This document shows positions 41,301 through 50,017 of a DNA stretch of 64,000 nucleotides, piece after piece. Both the position numbers and the translations under genes were made by a program. A model generated the notes under the pieces. That model worked only from the letters and a program-made list of their open reading frames with translations, did not search any database and was not told where the DNA came from. Each line of letters opens with the position of its first letter. Position 1 is the stretch's first letter. The stretch comes from Lachnospiraceae bacterium (GTDB lineage Bacteria > Bacillota > Clostridia > Lachnospirales > Lachnospiraceae): positions 1 through 64,000 of the forward strand of contig JABZIZ010000007.1 in the NCBI GenBank assembly GCA_015258065.1, given 5' to 3'.

Positions 41301-42853
41301 TTTGGATTCACAAATTCCGAGAAGCGATCCACGATTTTTCCCTGTCTGATTTTGACGGCTCCGATTTCAATGATCCGATTCTTGAGAGGGGAAAAACCGG
41401 TCGTCTCCAGGTCAAAAACGACATATTCGGGATCCTCCACCCTCTGCCCCTTCTCGTTTGTGACGATCTCTTTCTTATCGTCCACCAGGTAGCATTCCAC
41501 CCCCGGTACGATCTTGAAGAAATTCTGCCTGTCCGGTGCCTCCAGTCCTGCCTCTTTTGCTGCTTTCTTTGCCTCTTTATAGAGATCTTCATACACATGA
41601 TTGGCATCGGTCAGCGCCTGTACCACTCCATGGTCGGTAATGGCGATCCCGGGCATCCCCCAGGCATACGCCCTCTTAATGATGTCCTTGACCTCCGAGA
41701 CCCCGTCCATGTTGCTCATCTTGGTATGGCAGTGCAGCTCCACCCGCTTATTAGGCGCCGTATCCATTCTCTTTACGGTGAAATCCGGGATTTGCAGGAT
41801 GCCGGAAACGGAGGAGATCGTCACTTCCTTGTCAAAGGAGTCAAAACGGGAAACCCCTTTCAGCTTCACAAAGGCTCCCTTTTTCACTTTCGCCTGAAAT
41901 TCCTCATTCTGTTCTTCATTCACAAAGACCTTGACCGTAATCGAGTCGGTAAAATCGGTCAGGTCCAGAATGTAGAGATGTTTTCCGGTCTTGGTGATGC
42001 GTACGTCCAGGGAAAAAATCTGTCCGTGAATACAGACATCCACCCTCGGCTCCGCATCCAGTTCACGCAGCGGGATGATCTCTCCGTCAAATTCTTTGCC
42101 ATACAGGAGCGCAGGATTTGTGCTCTTTGGCGTCTGTCCCCCTTTTCTGCCTCTCCTGTTTCTGAAAGACGTTTGTGTGCCCGTCCCTGTCTGCCTGCCG
42201 GAAGTGGAAGAAGCCGGATCGTCCTTTCTTTTTGCCTCCGTACTTCCTCCCTCAGCACTCTCCTGTGCTTCCTTGGCCGCCCTCTCCTGTCTGTCCCGCA
42301 CTTCCTTCCTTTTCTTTTCCCAGGAATCTTCCGCCACCGGCTCCGCCTTTTCTCTTTGGACATAATTGGTTTCAATGGCGCAGGACAGCCCGCACCTCTC
42401 GTTCAGGATCCGGTCCAGGATGAGACAGAGTTCTTTGCTGTAGCTGTGTCCCAGGATTCCTTCCTCCAGGGACACCACCACTTTCTCATTAGAAAAAGAG
42501 ATCTCCGCATTTTTAAAGACCGTATAAAGGACAGGGTTGTGACTTTTGAGTTCCAACAGGATACTGTCCTTATAGGAATCAAGCAGGTTCTCAGGCGTAT
42601 ACTGAGAAGAAAGCACAAAACGTTCCCGAATTCTGACCGATAGAGAAACACCCGGAAACAGCTGCTTCCGGATGGCATCTTCTACACGATAGAGATCCGA
42701 CTTGGCAATCAGATTCGGGCTGTGCAGATAAATGCGGATCAGATCCTGCTTCTTCGTTGCAGTGACCTGATCCACGACTGTTTGATTCATCAGTTCCCGT
42801 ATCGGCTCTGTCAGCTTTAAGGTCGGGAAAACCTCTGCAAAACCTTTGGACAT
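38354..42853 (-). CDS. polC: DNA polymerase III PolC-type alpha subunit
   Basis: This 1499-residue enzyme is the main replicative polymerase of low-GC Gram-positives. The N-terminal domains come first (1-180), then a charged linker at about 180-245, an OB fold (about 260-350), PHP part 1 (HCHTKMSNMDGVSEV near 375), and the proofreading exonuclease (VFDLETTGFSPLKNRIIEIG near 480). The polymerase core carries PDIDLNFSGEYQ near 1030 with catalytic Asp residues, and QHPGGIIVLP. The linker is low complexity and variable. It ends the long block that starts at dgt; ispG precedes it by 33 nt. Confidence 0.98.
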   Translation of the reverse strand: MSKGFAEVFPTLKLTEPIRELMNQTVVDQVTATKKQDLIRIYLHSPNLIAKSDLYRVEDAIRKQLFPGVSLSVRIRERFVLSSQYTPENLLDSYKDSILLELKSHNPVLYTVFKNAEISFSNEKVVVSLEEGILGHSYSKELCLILDRILNERCGLSCAIETNYVQREKAEPVAEDSWEKKRKEVRDRQERAAKEAQESAEGGSTEAKRKDDPASSTSGRQTGTGTQTSFRNRRGRKGGQTPKSTNPALLYGKEFDGEIIPLRELDAEPRVDVCIHGQIFSLDVRITKTGKHLYILDLTDFTDSITVKVFVNEEQNEEFQAKVKKGAFVKLKGVSRFDSFDKEVTISSVSGILQIPDFTVKRMDTAPNKRVELHCHTKMSNMDGVSEVKDIIKRAYAWGMPGIAITDHGVVQALTDANHVYEDLYKEAKKAAKEAGLEAPDRQNFFKIVPGVECYLVDDKKEIVTNEKGQRVEDPEYVVFDLETTGFSPLKNRIIEIGAVKIRQGKIVDRFSEFVNPKVPIPFRIRQLTSITDEMVMDAGTRQEILPRFAEFIRGSVLVGHNVSFDVSFIKQNFKDLGIAFDYTSVDTVGLSRVFFPTQARHTLNVVYKTITGHEMEGHHRAVNDAECTAEIFLAFLPMLAEKKIEKLGQINGLNDAPEKAVKHLRPHHCILLARNTKGRVNLYTLVSKSHLEYFHRYPLVPKSVLEKYREGLIVGSACCAGELFEAVEEERSEEEIAKLVSFYDYLEVQPIGNNAFMIDAPKHENVHSEEDLRELNRKIVKLGEQFNKRVVATCDVHFLDPQDEIYRTIIQAGRGMEEESSAPLYLHTTEEMLNEFAYLGEKKAKEIVIDHPREILDMCDSISPVRPDKCAPVIENSDGILKHICYTKAHEIYGDPLPEIVEERLQRELHSIISNGFAVMYIIAQKLVWKSVEDGYLVGSRGSVGSSFVAFTAGITEVNSLPPHYVCPSCKYSDFDSEEVRVYAGNSGCDMPDKICPHCGAKLKKDGFDIPFETFLGFKGDKEPDIDLNFSGEYQSKAHKYTEVIFGAGQTFRAGTIAALADKTAYGYVKKYFDSVHEEKRRSEINRLVLKCTGIRTGTGQHPGGIIVLPVGQDINSFTPVQHPANKDIATVTTHYDYHSIDHNLLKLDILGHDDPTMIRFLQDVTDIDPTEVPLDDRKVMTLWQSTEALGLTPKQISGTKLGCLGLPEFGTDFAMQMVIDAKPTSFSHLIRISGLSHGTDVWLGNAKDLIMSGQATIDTAICCRDDIMIYLIQKGMDKSLSFKTMESVRKGKGLQPEMKEAMKEAQVPDWYIDSCLKIKYMFPKAHAAAYVMMAWRIAWFKVYYPAAFYAAWFSIRAKAFSYEDMCQGEAHLHQVMEDFRNRKNELTNTEALELQDMRLVEEMYERGIEFMPLDLFRAKARSFQVIDGKIMPSLQSIDGMGPIAAIAIEEAVKGGTFLSRDEFREKTKCPQAVMDKLTEIGLLSELPQSNQISIFDL

Positions 42854-42886
42854 GCTTATTTCCCCAATTTCACTTTCACGGATCCC

Positions 42887-43942
42887 TTAGGACCAGTGAT
42901 CCAATTCCTCTTTTAACACCTGTAAGAGCTGATCTTCCGGGAATTTGCGGATGATTTCCCCGTGCTTCATCAAAAGCCCCTCTCCGTCTCCGCCGGCAAT
43001 ACCAAGATCCGCCTCTCTTGCTTCACCCGGTCCGTTCACGGCGCATCCCATGACCGCCACGCGGAGATTTAGATCGTAATCCTCCACCAGTTCTTCCACC
43101 CGGTTGGCCAGGCCGATCAGATCAATCTTTGTCCTGCCGCAGGTCGGACAGGAAACCACATCGATGCCACTCTTACGAAGCCCCAGCGCCTGCAGGATTT
43201 TTTTGGCTGCTTTGATTTCCTCTAACGGGTCTCCGGAGAGAGAAACGCGGATGGTGTCTCCGATGCCCTGACTCAAAATCGCTCCCAGCCCGACTGCGGA
43301 TTTGATGGTGCCGGAATAAACGGTTCCTGCCTCCGTGATTCCGACATGAAGCGGATAATCGGTTTCTTTTGCCAGAAGCTGATGCGCTTCGATGCACAGC
43401 GGAACCTGAGAGGATTTAATGCTGATCACGAGTTTGTCATAGCCCAGCTCCTCGATCAGATGCGTTTTATCCAGGGCGCTTTCTACCAGCCCCTTTGCCG
43501 TCACACCTCCGTATTTCTCCACCAGATCCTTTTCCAGAGAGCCTGAATTGACCCCGACGCGGATGGGGAGTCCTCTTTCCTTACAAGCATTCACCACCGC
43601 ACGGATGCGGTCCATTCCGCCGATATTGCCCGGATTGATTCGAATTTTATCCGCCCCGTTTTCGATGGCAAGCAGCGCCATACGATAATCAAAATGAATG
43701 TCTGCTACCAGCGGAATATGGATTCGTTTCTTGATCTGCGAAATGGCTTCTGCCGCTTCCTTTGTCGGAACCGTACAGCGGATAATCTCACAGCCTGCCT
43801 TCTCCAGTTCCAGGATCTGGGCAACCGTCGCTTCCACATCCTCCGTCCTGGTATTGGTCATCGACTGGATGAGGATCGGATTGCCTCCTCCAATTTTCCG
43901 GTCTCCGATTTGAATGACTTTGGTATGATTCCGAATCGACAT
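42887..43942 (-). CDS. ispG: 4-hydroxy-3-methylbut-2-enyl diphosphate synthase
   Basis: The 351-residue iron-sulfur enzyme performs the penultimate step of the non-mevalonate pathway. PILIQSMTNTRTEDVEATV opens the TIM barrel. The 4Fe-4S ligands are the two Cys of VSCPTCGRTKIDL and the Cys in VAVMGCAVNGPGEAR, with the catalytic Glu close by. Electron donors would be flavodoxin or ferredoxin. ATG at 43942 has GAGGTGAG upstream. It lies between rseP and polC, a common Clostridia order. dxr is two genes upstream, so two steps of the pathway are in one operon. Confidence 0.97.
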   Translation of the reverse strand: MSIRNHTKVIQIGDRKIGGGNPILIQSMTNTRTEDVEATVAQILELEKAGCEIIRCTVPTKEAAEAISQIKKRIHIPLVADIHFDYRMALLAIENGADKIRINPGNIGGMDRIRAVVNACKERGLPIRVGVNSGSLEKDLVEKYGGVTAKGLVESALDKTHLIEELGYDKLVISIKSSQVPLCIEAHQLLAKETDYPLHVGITEAGTVYSGTIKSAVGLGAILSQGIGDTIRVSLSGDPLEEIKAAKKILQALGLRKSGIDVVSCPTCGRTKIDLIGLANRVEELVEDYDLNLRVAVMGCAVNGPGEAREADLGIAGGDGEGLLMKHGEIIRKFPEDQLLQVLKEELDHWS

Positions 43943-43967
43943 CTCTCACCTCTTTCATCAGAATTTT

Positions 43968-45062
43968 TCAGTGGAAAAATCTTCCCACGTCATTGAAAAG
44001 AACAACGACCATCAGTGCGATCAGCGCCACCATTCCGGCGACTGTGACATAGCCCTCCTTCTCCGGAGAAATCGGCTTGCCGCGCAAAACCTCCAGAATC
44101 AGGAAAAGGAGCCTGCCTCCGTCCAGTCCGGGGACAGGGAGTAGATTCATGATTCCCAGGTTCACAGACAGAAGGAGCGTCAGATCGAGCATGGTTAAGA
44201 GGACGGAGGGAATTCCCAAGGGTCTTGCCTCCTGATAGGTTTCATCCACCATCTGCACCATGCCGACCGGCCCGGAGAGAGATTTCAGACCCACCTTCCC
44301 CCTCACCAGAAGAGAGAGGCTGCGGAAGGTCATCTCCGCATACCCTTTCACCGTATACCAGGCGTAAGGCAGTACGTTTTTCGCTTCTACCCTGCCCTGT
44401 TTCCCGATTCCCATGCCAAGGTAATATCTGTTGTCTTCCTTGCTATAGAGCGGTTTTACGGTGATTTCCTTTTGGGTTCCGTCCCGCTCGATTCGGATCC
44501 GGATCGGCTCTCCTTCGTTAAAAAAGGAAATCTGCGTCACATCATAGGCCATGTGCACGCTTTTCCCGTCCATGGAAAGAATCCGGTCTCCCTGCAATAT
44601 CCCGGCGTCTCTGGCAGCGGAAACCTCAGCAAACCCGCTTACCACCGGGTAGTTCCAGACACCGAAGATGGTCGTGATCACCGCAATCAGATAGGCTAAG
44701 AGAAAGTTAAAGAGAGGGCCTGCGATGACCGTCGCGATTCTGGACCAGACCTTGGCATTCGGAAAGGCGTGTTCATCTTCCCTGTCCACTTCAAACTTGA
44801 ATTTGCCGCTTCCATCCCCCTCGTCCTCCCTGTCATACACATCCATGCCGTCAAAGATACAGGCGCCTCCAAAAGGAAGGACACGGAGGGCATAATTGGT
44901 CTCTCCCACCTTCTTTTGCCAAAGGGCGGGGCCGACGCCGATCGTAAATTCCTTCACGCGGATCCCGTTGGCCTTTGCAATCAGGAAATGTCCCCCCTCA
45001 TGAGAAATGACGAGGATACTGAAGATACAAAGAAAAATGAAGATGCTGATGAACATATTCAC
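43968..45062 (-). CDS. rseP: RIP metalloprotease, site-2 protease family
   Basis: The 364-residue membrane protease has the zinc motif HEGGH in LVISHEGGHFLIAKANGIRV (about 18-37), one PDZ domain (about 160-235: VSAARDAGILQGDRILSMDG) and the C-terminal NLLPVPGLDGGRLL, giving the third ligand. It cuts membrane-embedded anti-sigma factors or signal peptides. GTG at 45062 overlaps the dxr stop and sits 8 nt from GGAG; the ATG two codons later at 45056 is possible. It lies in the conserved uppS-cdsA-dxr-rseP order. Confidence 0.95.
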   Translation of the reverse strand: MNMFISIFIFLCIFSILVISHEGGHFLIAKANGIRVKEFTIGVGPALWQKKVGETNYALRVLPFGGACIFDGMDVYDREDEGDGSGKFKFEVDREDEHAFPNAKVWSRIATVIAGPLFNFLLAYLIAVITTIFGVWNYPVVSGFAEVSAARDAGILQGDRILSMDGKSVHMAYDVTQISFFNEGEPIRIRIERDGTQKEITVKPLYSKEDNRYYLGMGIGKQGRVEAKNVLPYAWYTVKGYAEMTFRSLSLLVRGKVGLKSLSGPVGMVQMVDETYQEARPLGIPSVLLTMLDLTLLLSVNLGIMNLLPVPGLDGGRLLFLILEVLRGKPISPEKEGYVTVAGMVALIALMVVVLFNDVGRFFH

Positions 45063-46210
45063 GGAACAAGCTCCTTCAGGAAGGCGTCGGTTTCCTGTTC
45101 GATTTCCAGAATCTGCGAAAGCGTCGGATTTGCAATCGTTTTGTGGTGCTGCATGGCCTTCTCGATCCAATCATAAATTGTCAAAAAACGGATTCTGCCT
45201 TCCAGAAACATACGGTTTGCCATCTCGTTTGCTGCATTCATCACCGTCGGCATGCTCCCGCCCTCTCGAATGGCGGAAATCGCAAGCGGCAGTCCCCTGA
45301 ATGTTTCCGTGTCGGGCTCTTCAAAGGTCATTTCCTTCAGGGAAAAGAGATCCAGCCTTTTTTCCTGCAGAGGCAGACGATCCGGATAAAAGAGGGCATA
45401 CTGGATCGGCAGCTTCATATCCGGCACACCGAATTGACCGATGATGCTCCCGTCTACAAACTGAACCGCCGAGTGCAACACGCTCTGCGGTTGTACGACC
45501 ACCTGAATCTGATCCGGGCGAACGTCAAAGAGATGAACCGCCTCAATCACTTCCAACCCTTTATTGATCAAAGAGGCGGAGTCCACCGTGATCTTTGCTC
45601 CCATGGACCAGTTCGGATGCTGCAGGGCCTCTTTTACCGTCACCTGTTCCAGTTCTTTTTTGGATTTGCCACGGAAGGGACCGCCTGAAGCCGTTAACAA
45701 AATCTTCTCGATTCTGCCCTTCTGCTCCCCGTTTAAAGACTGGAAGATGGCGCTGTGCTCGGAATCCACCGGCAGGATGCGCACCTTCTTTTGCCGCGCC
45801 AGAGGCATGATCAGATGTCCGGCACAAACGAGCGTCTCCTTATTGGCAAGCGCAATGTCCTTTCCACACTCGATCGCCCGAATGGTCGGCAGAATTCCGA
45901 TCATGCCGACCACTGCGCTGAGCACGGTATCGGCATCTGATTGTTCCATGATTTCCAGAATCCCCTCCATGCCGGAGAGAACCTTTGTCTTCGTGTCTTT
46001 TAGACGGGAGCGCAGTTCCTTTGCCGCTTCCTCCTGAAACATGGCACAGCAGGGAACACCGAATTCCCTGGCCTGCGCCTCTACCGCTTCTACCGAACGG
46101 TTGGCAATCAGGGCGGAAACAGAGAGCCTGTCTCTGTGCTGTCTCACGACTTCCAGCGTCTGTGTCCCGATCGAACCGGTTGAACCCAGCAGGATGATTT
46201 TTTCCGCCAT
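45059..46210 (-). CDS. dxr: 1-deoxy-D-xylulose 5-phosphate reductoisomerase
   Basis: The 383-residue enzyme makes 2-C-methyl-D-erythritol 4-phosphate using NADPH, the first committed step of the isoprenoid pathway. LLGSTGSIGTQTLEVVRQH is the nucleotide loop. ILPVDSEHSAIFQ holds the metal-binding Asp and Glu, and LLTASGGPFRG and HPNWSMGAKITVDSASLINKGLEV (in parts) complete the active site. ATG at 46210 follows GAGGAATCCT. Its product ultimately feeds undecaprenyl diphosphate made by uppS in the same operon. Confidence 0.97.
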   Translation of the reverse strand: MAEKIILLGSTGSIGTQTLEVVRQHRDRLSVSALIANRSVEAVEAQAREFGVPCCAMFQEEAAKELRSRLKDTKTKVLSGMEGILEIMEQSDADTVLSAVVGMIGILPTIRAIECGKDIALANKETLVCAGHLIMPLARQKKVRILPVDSEHSAIFQSLNGEQKGRIEKILLTASGGPFRGKSKKELEQVTVKEALQHPNWSMGAKITVDSASLINKGLEVIEAVHLFDVRPDQIQVVVQPQSVLHSAVQFVDGSIIGQFGVPDMKLPIQYALFYPDRLPLQEKRLDLFSLKEMTFEEPDTETFRGLPLAISAIREGGSMPTVMNAANEMANRMFLEGRIRFLTIYDWIEKAMQHHKTIANPTLSQILEIEQETDAFLKELVP

Positions 46211-46226
46211 AGGATTCCTCTTTTCT

Positions 46227-47051
46227 TCAAATCAGGTGAAAAAGTGTAAGCATCAGATAAATAAACGGTGTGACAAAGATCACGGAATCAAACCGGTCCA
46301 TAATTCCCCCGTGCCCCGGGATCAGATGTCCGTAATCTTTCAGGTTATGGTTCCTCTTGATTCCGGAAGCAAAAAGGTCCCCGAATTGAGAAAGGATCGA
46401 ACCCAGCAAAGTCATACAGGCAAACTTCCAAAGAATGGCGGCATCAAAAGACTCTGTCTTCATCACAAAAAAACCAAAGAGCATTCCGACCAGTGCTGCA
46501 CCAAGAATACCGCCAAGCGCACCTGCCACGGTTTTCTTGGGCGAGAGGAGGGGGACCAGCTTTCGCTTCCCCAGGGCTCTTCCGCACAAATATGCGAAGA
46601 TATCACAGACCCACGCCACAAAAGGCACCCATGCCAGATAAATTCCCAGCTTGCTCTTCCGGATCAGAAAGATGAAGGAGAGGAGAAACGGCACATAGAA
46701 AAAAGAGAAGATGACACAAAAGACCTGTCTGCTGTCATACCTGGGAAAAGAAAGGACATAAAGGATGGAGGTCACAAAAAAGACCAGGAGGAAGGACCAG
46801 ATCCCCCAGGAAAGTTTTCCCTCCTTGCCGCAAAAAGCAAGGCCCACATAGTGAAAGACGGTTCCCAGATATCCTCCGATACAAAGAGGCGAAAACCTTC
46901 TTTCCTCCTCGATTCCCATTGCCATCATCATTTCATGAAAACCGATGAGAGAAACCGCACACAAAACAGCGGCTAAAAGATAGCCGCCGCTGATCAGAAG
47001 CACAAGTAAAATCATTCCCAGTACGACACTGCTGATGGTTCTGGTTTTCAA
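46227..47051 (-). CDS. cdsA: Phosphatidate cytidylyltransferase
   Basis: The 274-residue integral membrane enzyme makes CDP-diacylglycerol, the branch point of phospholipid synthesis. About seven hydrophobic segments are visible, and the C-terminal signature is clear: LSPKKTVAGALGG, SQFGDLFASGIKRNHNLKDY and GHGGIMDRFDS. The start appears to be TTG at 47051 overlapping the uppS stop, with GGAGG 6 nt upstream inside the last uppS codons. A TTG start with an overlap implies output tied to uppS translation. Confidence 0.95.
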   Translation of the reverse strand: MKTRTISSVVLGMILLVLLISGGYLLAAVLCAVSLIGFHEMMMAMGIEEERRFSPLCIGGYLGTVFHYVGLAFCGKEGKLSWGIWSFLLVFFVTSILYVLSFPRYDSRQVFCVIFSFFYVPFLLSFIFLIRKSKLGIYLAWVPFVAWVCDIFAYLCGRALGKRKLVPLLSPKKTVAGALGGILGAALVGMLFGFFVMKTESFDAAILWKFACMTLLGSILSQFGDLFASGIKRNHNLKDYGHLIPGHGGIMDRFDSVIFVTPFIYLMLTLFHLI

Positions 47052-47764
47052 TGGAGTCCTCCGTACTTCCGATCTCTTTTTCCATAAGAAGCAATGGCTT
47101 TTTCGAGTTCTTCCTTGTTAAAGTCCGGCCAGGCCACAGGCGTATAGTAGAATTCCGTATAAGCACACTGCCAGAGGAGAAAGTTGGAAATGCGCTGCTC
47201 TCCACAGGTTCTGATGAGCAGATCCGGATCCGGCAAAGGATAGGTATCCAAATGCCTGGCAATCACTTCTTCCGTGATTTCTTCCACTTGCAGTTCCTGC
47301 TGCTTTACCTCCGTCGCGATCTTCTTTACGGCACGAGTGATCTCATCTCTGCTGCCGTAATTGATGGCAATGGTAAACTGAAGCCCGGTATTGTCCTTCG
47401 TCGCTTCCTCCAGCTTCTCGATCGCCTCCAGAATATCCGGTGCGAGCCTGGATCTCTCCCCGATCACACGGCACTTGACCTTGTTTTTCATGGATTTCTT
47501 AATGCTGGTGGTCAGATAGGTCTTGAGCAGCTTCATCAGCGCACTCACCTCATCCTGCGGTCTGTTCCAATTCTCGGTCGAGAAGGCATAGACGGTCAGA
47601 TACCGGATGCCGAGATCTCTGGCATCCACCAGGATTTCCTCCACCGCCTTGGCTCCCTGAAAATGGCCTGCAGTGCGAGGAAGCCCCTTGGCCTTCGCCC
47701 ATCTGCCGTTACCATCCAGTATGATTGCCACATGTGCCGGAACACGGTTCACTTCCTCTATCAT
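47048..47764 (-). CDS. uppS: Isoprenyl transferase (undecaprenyl diphosphate synthase)
   Basis: The 238-residue cytoplasmic enzyme builds C55-PP, the lipid carrier for peptidoglycan. VAIILDGNGRWAKAKGLPR has the catalytic Asp; HFQGAKAVEE, YLTVYAFSTENWNRP, INYGSRDEI and DLLIRTCGEQRISNFLLWQ are all present. The last of these usually reads RTSGE; here there is a Cys in place of Ser. ATG at 47764 follows GAGGGAGAAG. It is within the frr-uppS-cdsA order typical of Firmicutes. Confidence 0.97.
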   Translation of the reverse strand: MIEEVNRVPAHVAIILDGNGRWAKAKGLPRTAGHFQGAKAVEEILVDARDLGIRYLTVYAFSTENWNRPQDEVSALMKLLKTYLTTSIKKSMKNKVKCRVIGERSRLAPDILEAIEKLEEATKDNTGLQFTIAINYGSRDEITRAVKKIATEVKQQELQVEEITEEVIARHLDTYPLPDPDLLIRTCGEQRISNFLLWQCAYTEFYYTPVAWPDFNKEELEKAIASYGKRDRKYGGLH

Positions 47765-47804
47765 TCTTCTCCCTCGCCGGTCTGTTCCATCCAGCCTCTA
47801 TTTC

Positions 47805-48356
47805 TCAAATCGTCATGATTTCTTTCGATTTCTCTTCCACCGACTTGTCCACTTCTTTGACATAGCGGTCCGTCAGCTTCTGCAGCTCTTCTTCGAGATC
47901 CTTGATTTCATCCTCCGAGACATCGCTTCCCTTCAGTTTCTTAAAGGCATCCGCCCCGTCTCTGCGGATATTGCGCAGCGCAATCTTGGCGTCTTCTCCC
48001 TTCTTGCGCACTTCCTTGGAGAGTTGTTTTCTACGCTCCTCTGTCAGCTCCGGGAAAATCAGGCGGATATTGGTTCCGTCATTCGACGGTGTGATGCCGA
48101 TATCGGAAGCTAAAATCGCTTTCTCGATATCCTTGATCAGCTTTTTATCCCAGGGTGCAATCTGAATAATGCGCGCTTCCGGAACCGACACATTTGCCAG
48201 CTGCTGAATGGGCGTGGGGGTTCCGTAATAGTCCACCCTAAGTTTATCCAGAACGTGCGGATTGGCTCTGCCTGCACGAATGCTTTGAAGTTCCTCGCCC
48301 AGAAACTTCACGCTCTTATTCATTTTTTCATCGTAAGAAGTCAAACGTTCGTTCAT
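47805..48356 (-). CDS. frr: Ribosome recycling factor
   Basis: The 183-residue protein splits post-termination ribosomes together with EF-G. It has the standard length and motifs: RAGRANPHVLDKLRVDYYGT, IQQLANVSVPEARIIQIAPWD (in parts), IGITPSNDG, and IRLIFPELTEERRKQL. The three-helix bundle and small beta domain are complete. ATG at 48356 lies behind a GGGGGG stretch. pyrH is upstream by 13 nt. Confidence 0.98.
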   Translation of the reverse strand: MNERLTSYDEKMNKSVKFLGEELQSIRAGRANPHVLDKLRVDYYGTPTPIQQLANVSVPEARIIQIAPWDKKLIKDIEKAILASDIGITPSNDGTNIRLIFPELTEERRKQLSKEVRKKGEDAKIALRNIRRDGADAFKKLKGSDVSEDEIKDLEEELQKLTDRYVKEVDKSVEEKSKEIMTI

Positions 48357-48369
48357 GATTCCCCCCTGC

Positions 48370-49062
48370 TCAGACCGTCACTGTAGTCCCGTTAAAATTG
48401 CCACTAGCTGCTTTGATAATGCTGTTTTCCTCCTGCAGGGCGAAGACGCGCATCGGCATCCGATTATCCCTGGCAAGGATAGAGGCGGTCATATCCACTA
48501 CCTGTAAATTCTTTGCAATCACATCCTCAATGGAGAGCGTGTCGTAACGTCTGGCATTTTTGTCTGTTGCCGGATCCGCATTGTAAACACCGTCAATGGA
48601 CTTGGCCAGCAACAGCATATCCGCTTCCACTTCGATTGCCCGCAACATTACTCCGGTATCGGTAGAAAAATACGGATGTCCTGTGCCTCCCGCAAAGAAA
48701 ACAACCATGTGATGTGCAAAATATTTATTTGCCCTGTCTTTAGAAAAAAGTTTTGTAAAGGAGCCCACTTCGAAAGGGGTCAAAACCGAGGTCCTCATGT
48801 TCTCGGCTCTAAAAATTTCCGAGACATAAATGCAGTTCATCACCGTAGCCAGCATGCCGATCTGATCCGCCTTGACCCGGTCAATGCTCTCGCTGGTCCG
48901 TCCTCTCCAGAAATTTCCTCCGCCGATGACAATGCCCACTTCCATGCCCTCTTCCGTCAATTTCTTTACCTGAAGAGCCACGCGGCGCACCGTTTCCTCA
49001 TCAAATCCGGTCTTATTCGGTCCGGCCAGCGCTTCGCCGGAAAGTTTCAACATGATTCTCAT
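48370..49062 (-). CDS. pyrH: UMP kinase
   Basis: The 230-residue enzyme phosphorylates UMP in pyrimidine synthesis and is normally an allosteric hexamer. MLKLSGEALAG, VGIVIGGGNFWRGR and DQIGMLATVMNCIYVSE are diagnostic, with FFAGGTGHPYFSTDTGVMLRA split as FFAGGTGHPYFSTDT. ATG at 49062 follows AAAGGAACAAT in the last codons of the bactofilin gene. In most Firmicutes rpsB and tsf come before pyrH; here they are absent and a bactofilin gene is in their place. Confidence 0.97.
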   Translation of the reverse strand: MRIMLKLSGEALAGPNKTGFDEETVRRVALQVKKLTEEGMEVGIVIGGGNFWRGRTSESIDRVKADQIGMLATVMNCIYVSEIFRAENMRTSVLTPFEVGSFTKLFSKDRANKYFAHHMVVFFAGGTGHPYFSTDTGVMLRAIEVEADMLLLAKSIDGVYNADPATDKNARRYDTLSIEDVIAKNLQVVDMTASILARDNRMPMRVFALQEENSIIKAASGNFNGTTVTV

Positions 49063-49063
49063 T

Positions 49064-49993
49064 TTATTGTTCCTTTAAGCCGTCAAAGAAAGCGGACGGA
49101 TTGACTTCCGCATACACCTGCGAGCACATTCCTTCAATGACCGCTCCATTATTGACCTGCACAGACTGGGAGCGGATGTTTCCCATGACGATTGCTGTCG
49201 TATCTAAAATCACCGGTCCGTGTACGTCGATGTCTCCCTTTACGGCACCGGCAACCACTGCGCCGTTTGCAGAAATATTACCGATGATGACGGTGCTCTG
49301 TCCGATCTTCACACTGCCCTTGGAATGAATCTCTCCGTTGATTCTGGCAGATTCCGCATAGATTTCCGCGGCGGTGGAATCTCCGGTAATCTCTCCGCTG
49401 ATAGTGAGCTTCCCGTTCACCGTCACATTTCCGGTTACCTTGCCCAGAAGTTCCATGTTGCCCGTAGTAGAAATGTCGCCGTTCACCACCATCCCTGCGG
49501 TAATGACTGCATCTTCATCTGTTGTTACTGCTGCTCCGTTCTGTTCTTCCATCATAAATCCCCCCTCTTTCTGCCTGTAAGTATTCTGTGTCTGCTGTAA
49601 TGCTCCTGCTTCCGGCGTGAGAACCGTCTCCTGTACCGTCACGGAAGCAGTCTCCTCTCCCTTTCTCGCACTGTCCTGCTCTTCCTCAAAGGACGGATTG
49701 GAATTCAGTGCCTGTGACAGCCTGGAGAGAAAATCATCTCCCTCTGTTTCCTGATCGGCGGAAACTTCTCTCCTGCGATCCTCCTCTTCCGCCTGGCTTT
49801 CGAATACGGGCTGCGGAAGATCCTCCTCCGTACCGGTCTGGTCTGTGCCGGCCTCCTTTTGCAAATCCACCTCATCCAGGTGATTCAGCATCCTGTCCAG
49901 ATCCACATCGCCTTCGGCCGCCCCGTCCTTACTTCCCTGGCCTTTTTTTTCCGACAACGACAGATCCCCCTTCAAATCCGAAAAAAAACCCAT
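49064..49993 (-). CDS. Bactofilin-like polymer-forming protein with a long acidic N-terminus
   Basis: The 309-residue protein has a bactofilin domain at about 165-290: ITAGMVVNGDISTTGNMELL, GKVTGNVTVNGKLTISGEI and DIDVHGPVILDTTAIVMGNI. These short beta turns form a right-handed helix and polymerise without nucleotide. The first 160 residues are disordered and very acidic, with a FFSDLKGDLSLS start like bactofilin membrane-targeting tails. Bactofilins scaffold cell-shape and wall enzymes. It ends one base before pyrH and supplies that gene's ribosome-binding site. Confidence 0.9.
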   Translation of the reverse strand: MGFFSDLKGDLSLSEKKGQGSKDGAAEGDVDLDRMLNHLDEVDLQKEAGTDQTGTEEDLPQPVFESQAEEEDRRREVSADQETEGDDFLSRLSQALNSNPSFEEEQDSARKGEETASVTVQETVLTPEAGALQQTQNTYRQKEGGFMMEEQNGAAVTTDEDAVITAGMVVNGDISTTGNMELLGKVTGNVTVNGKLTISGEITGDSTAAEIYAESARINGEIHSKGSVKIGQSTVIIGNISANGAVVAGAVKGDIDVHGPVILDTTAIVMGNIRSQSVQVNNGAVIEGMCSQVYAEVNPSAFFDGLKEQ

Positions 49994-50017
49994 TTCTCAC
50001 CCTCCGTCTTGTATATT

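Noticed and set aside
41048..42643. Long plus-strand open frame of 531 codons
   Set aside because: It lies fully inside polC on the opposite strand, has no recognisable domain and no ribosome-binding site, and polC is certain.
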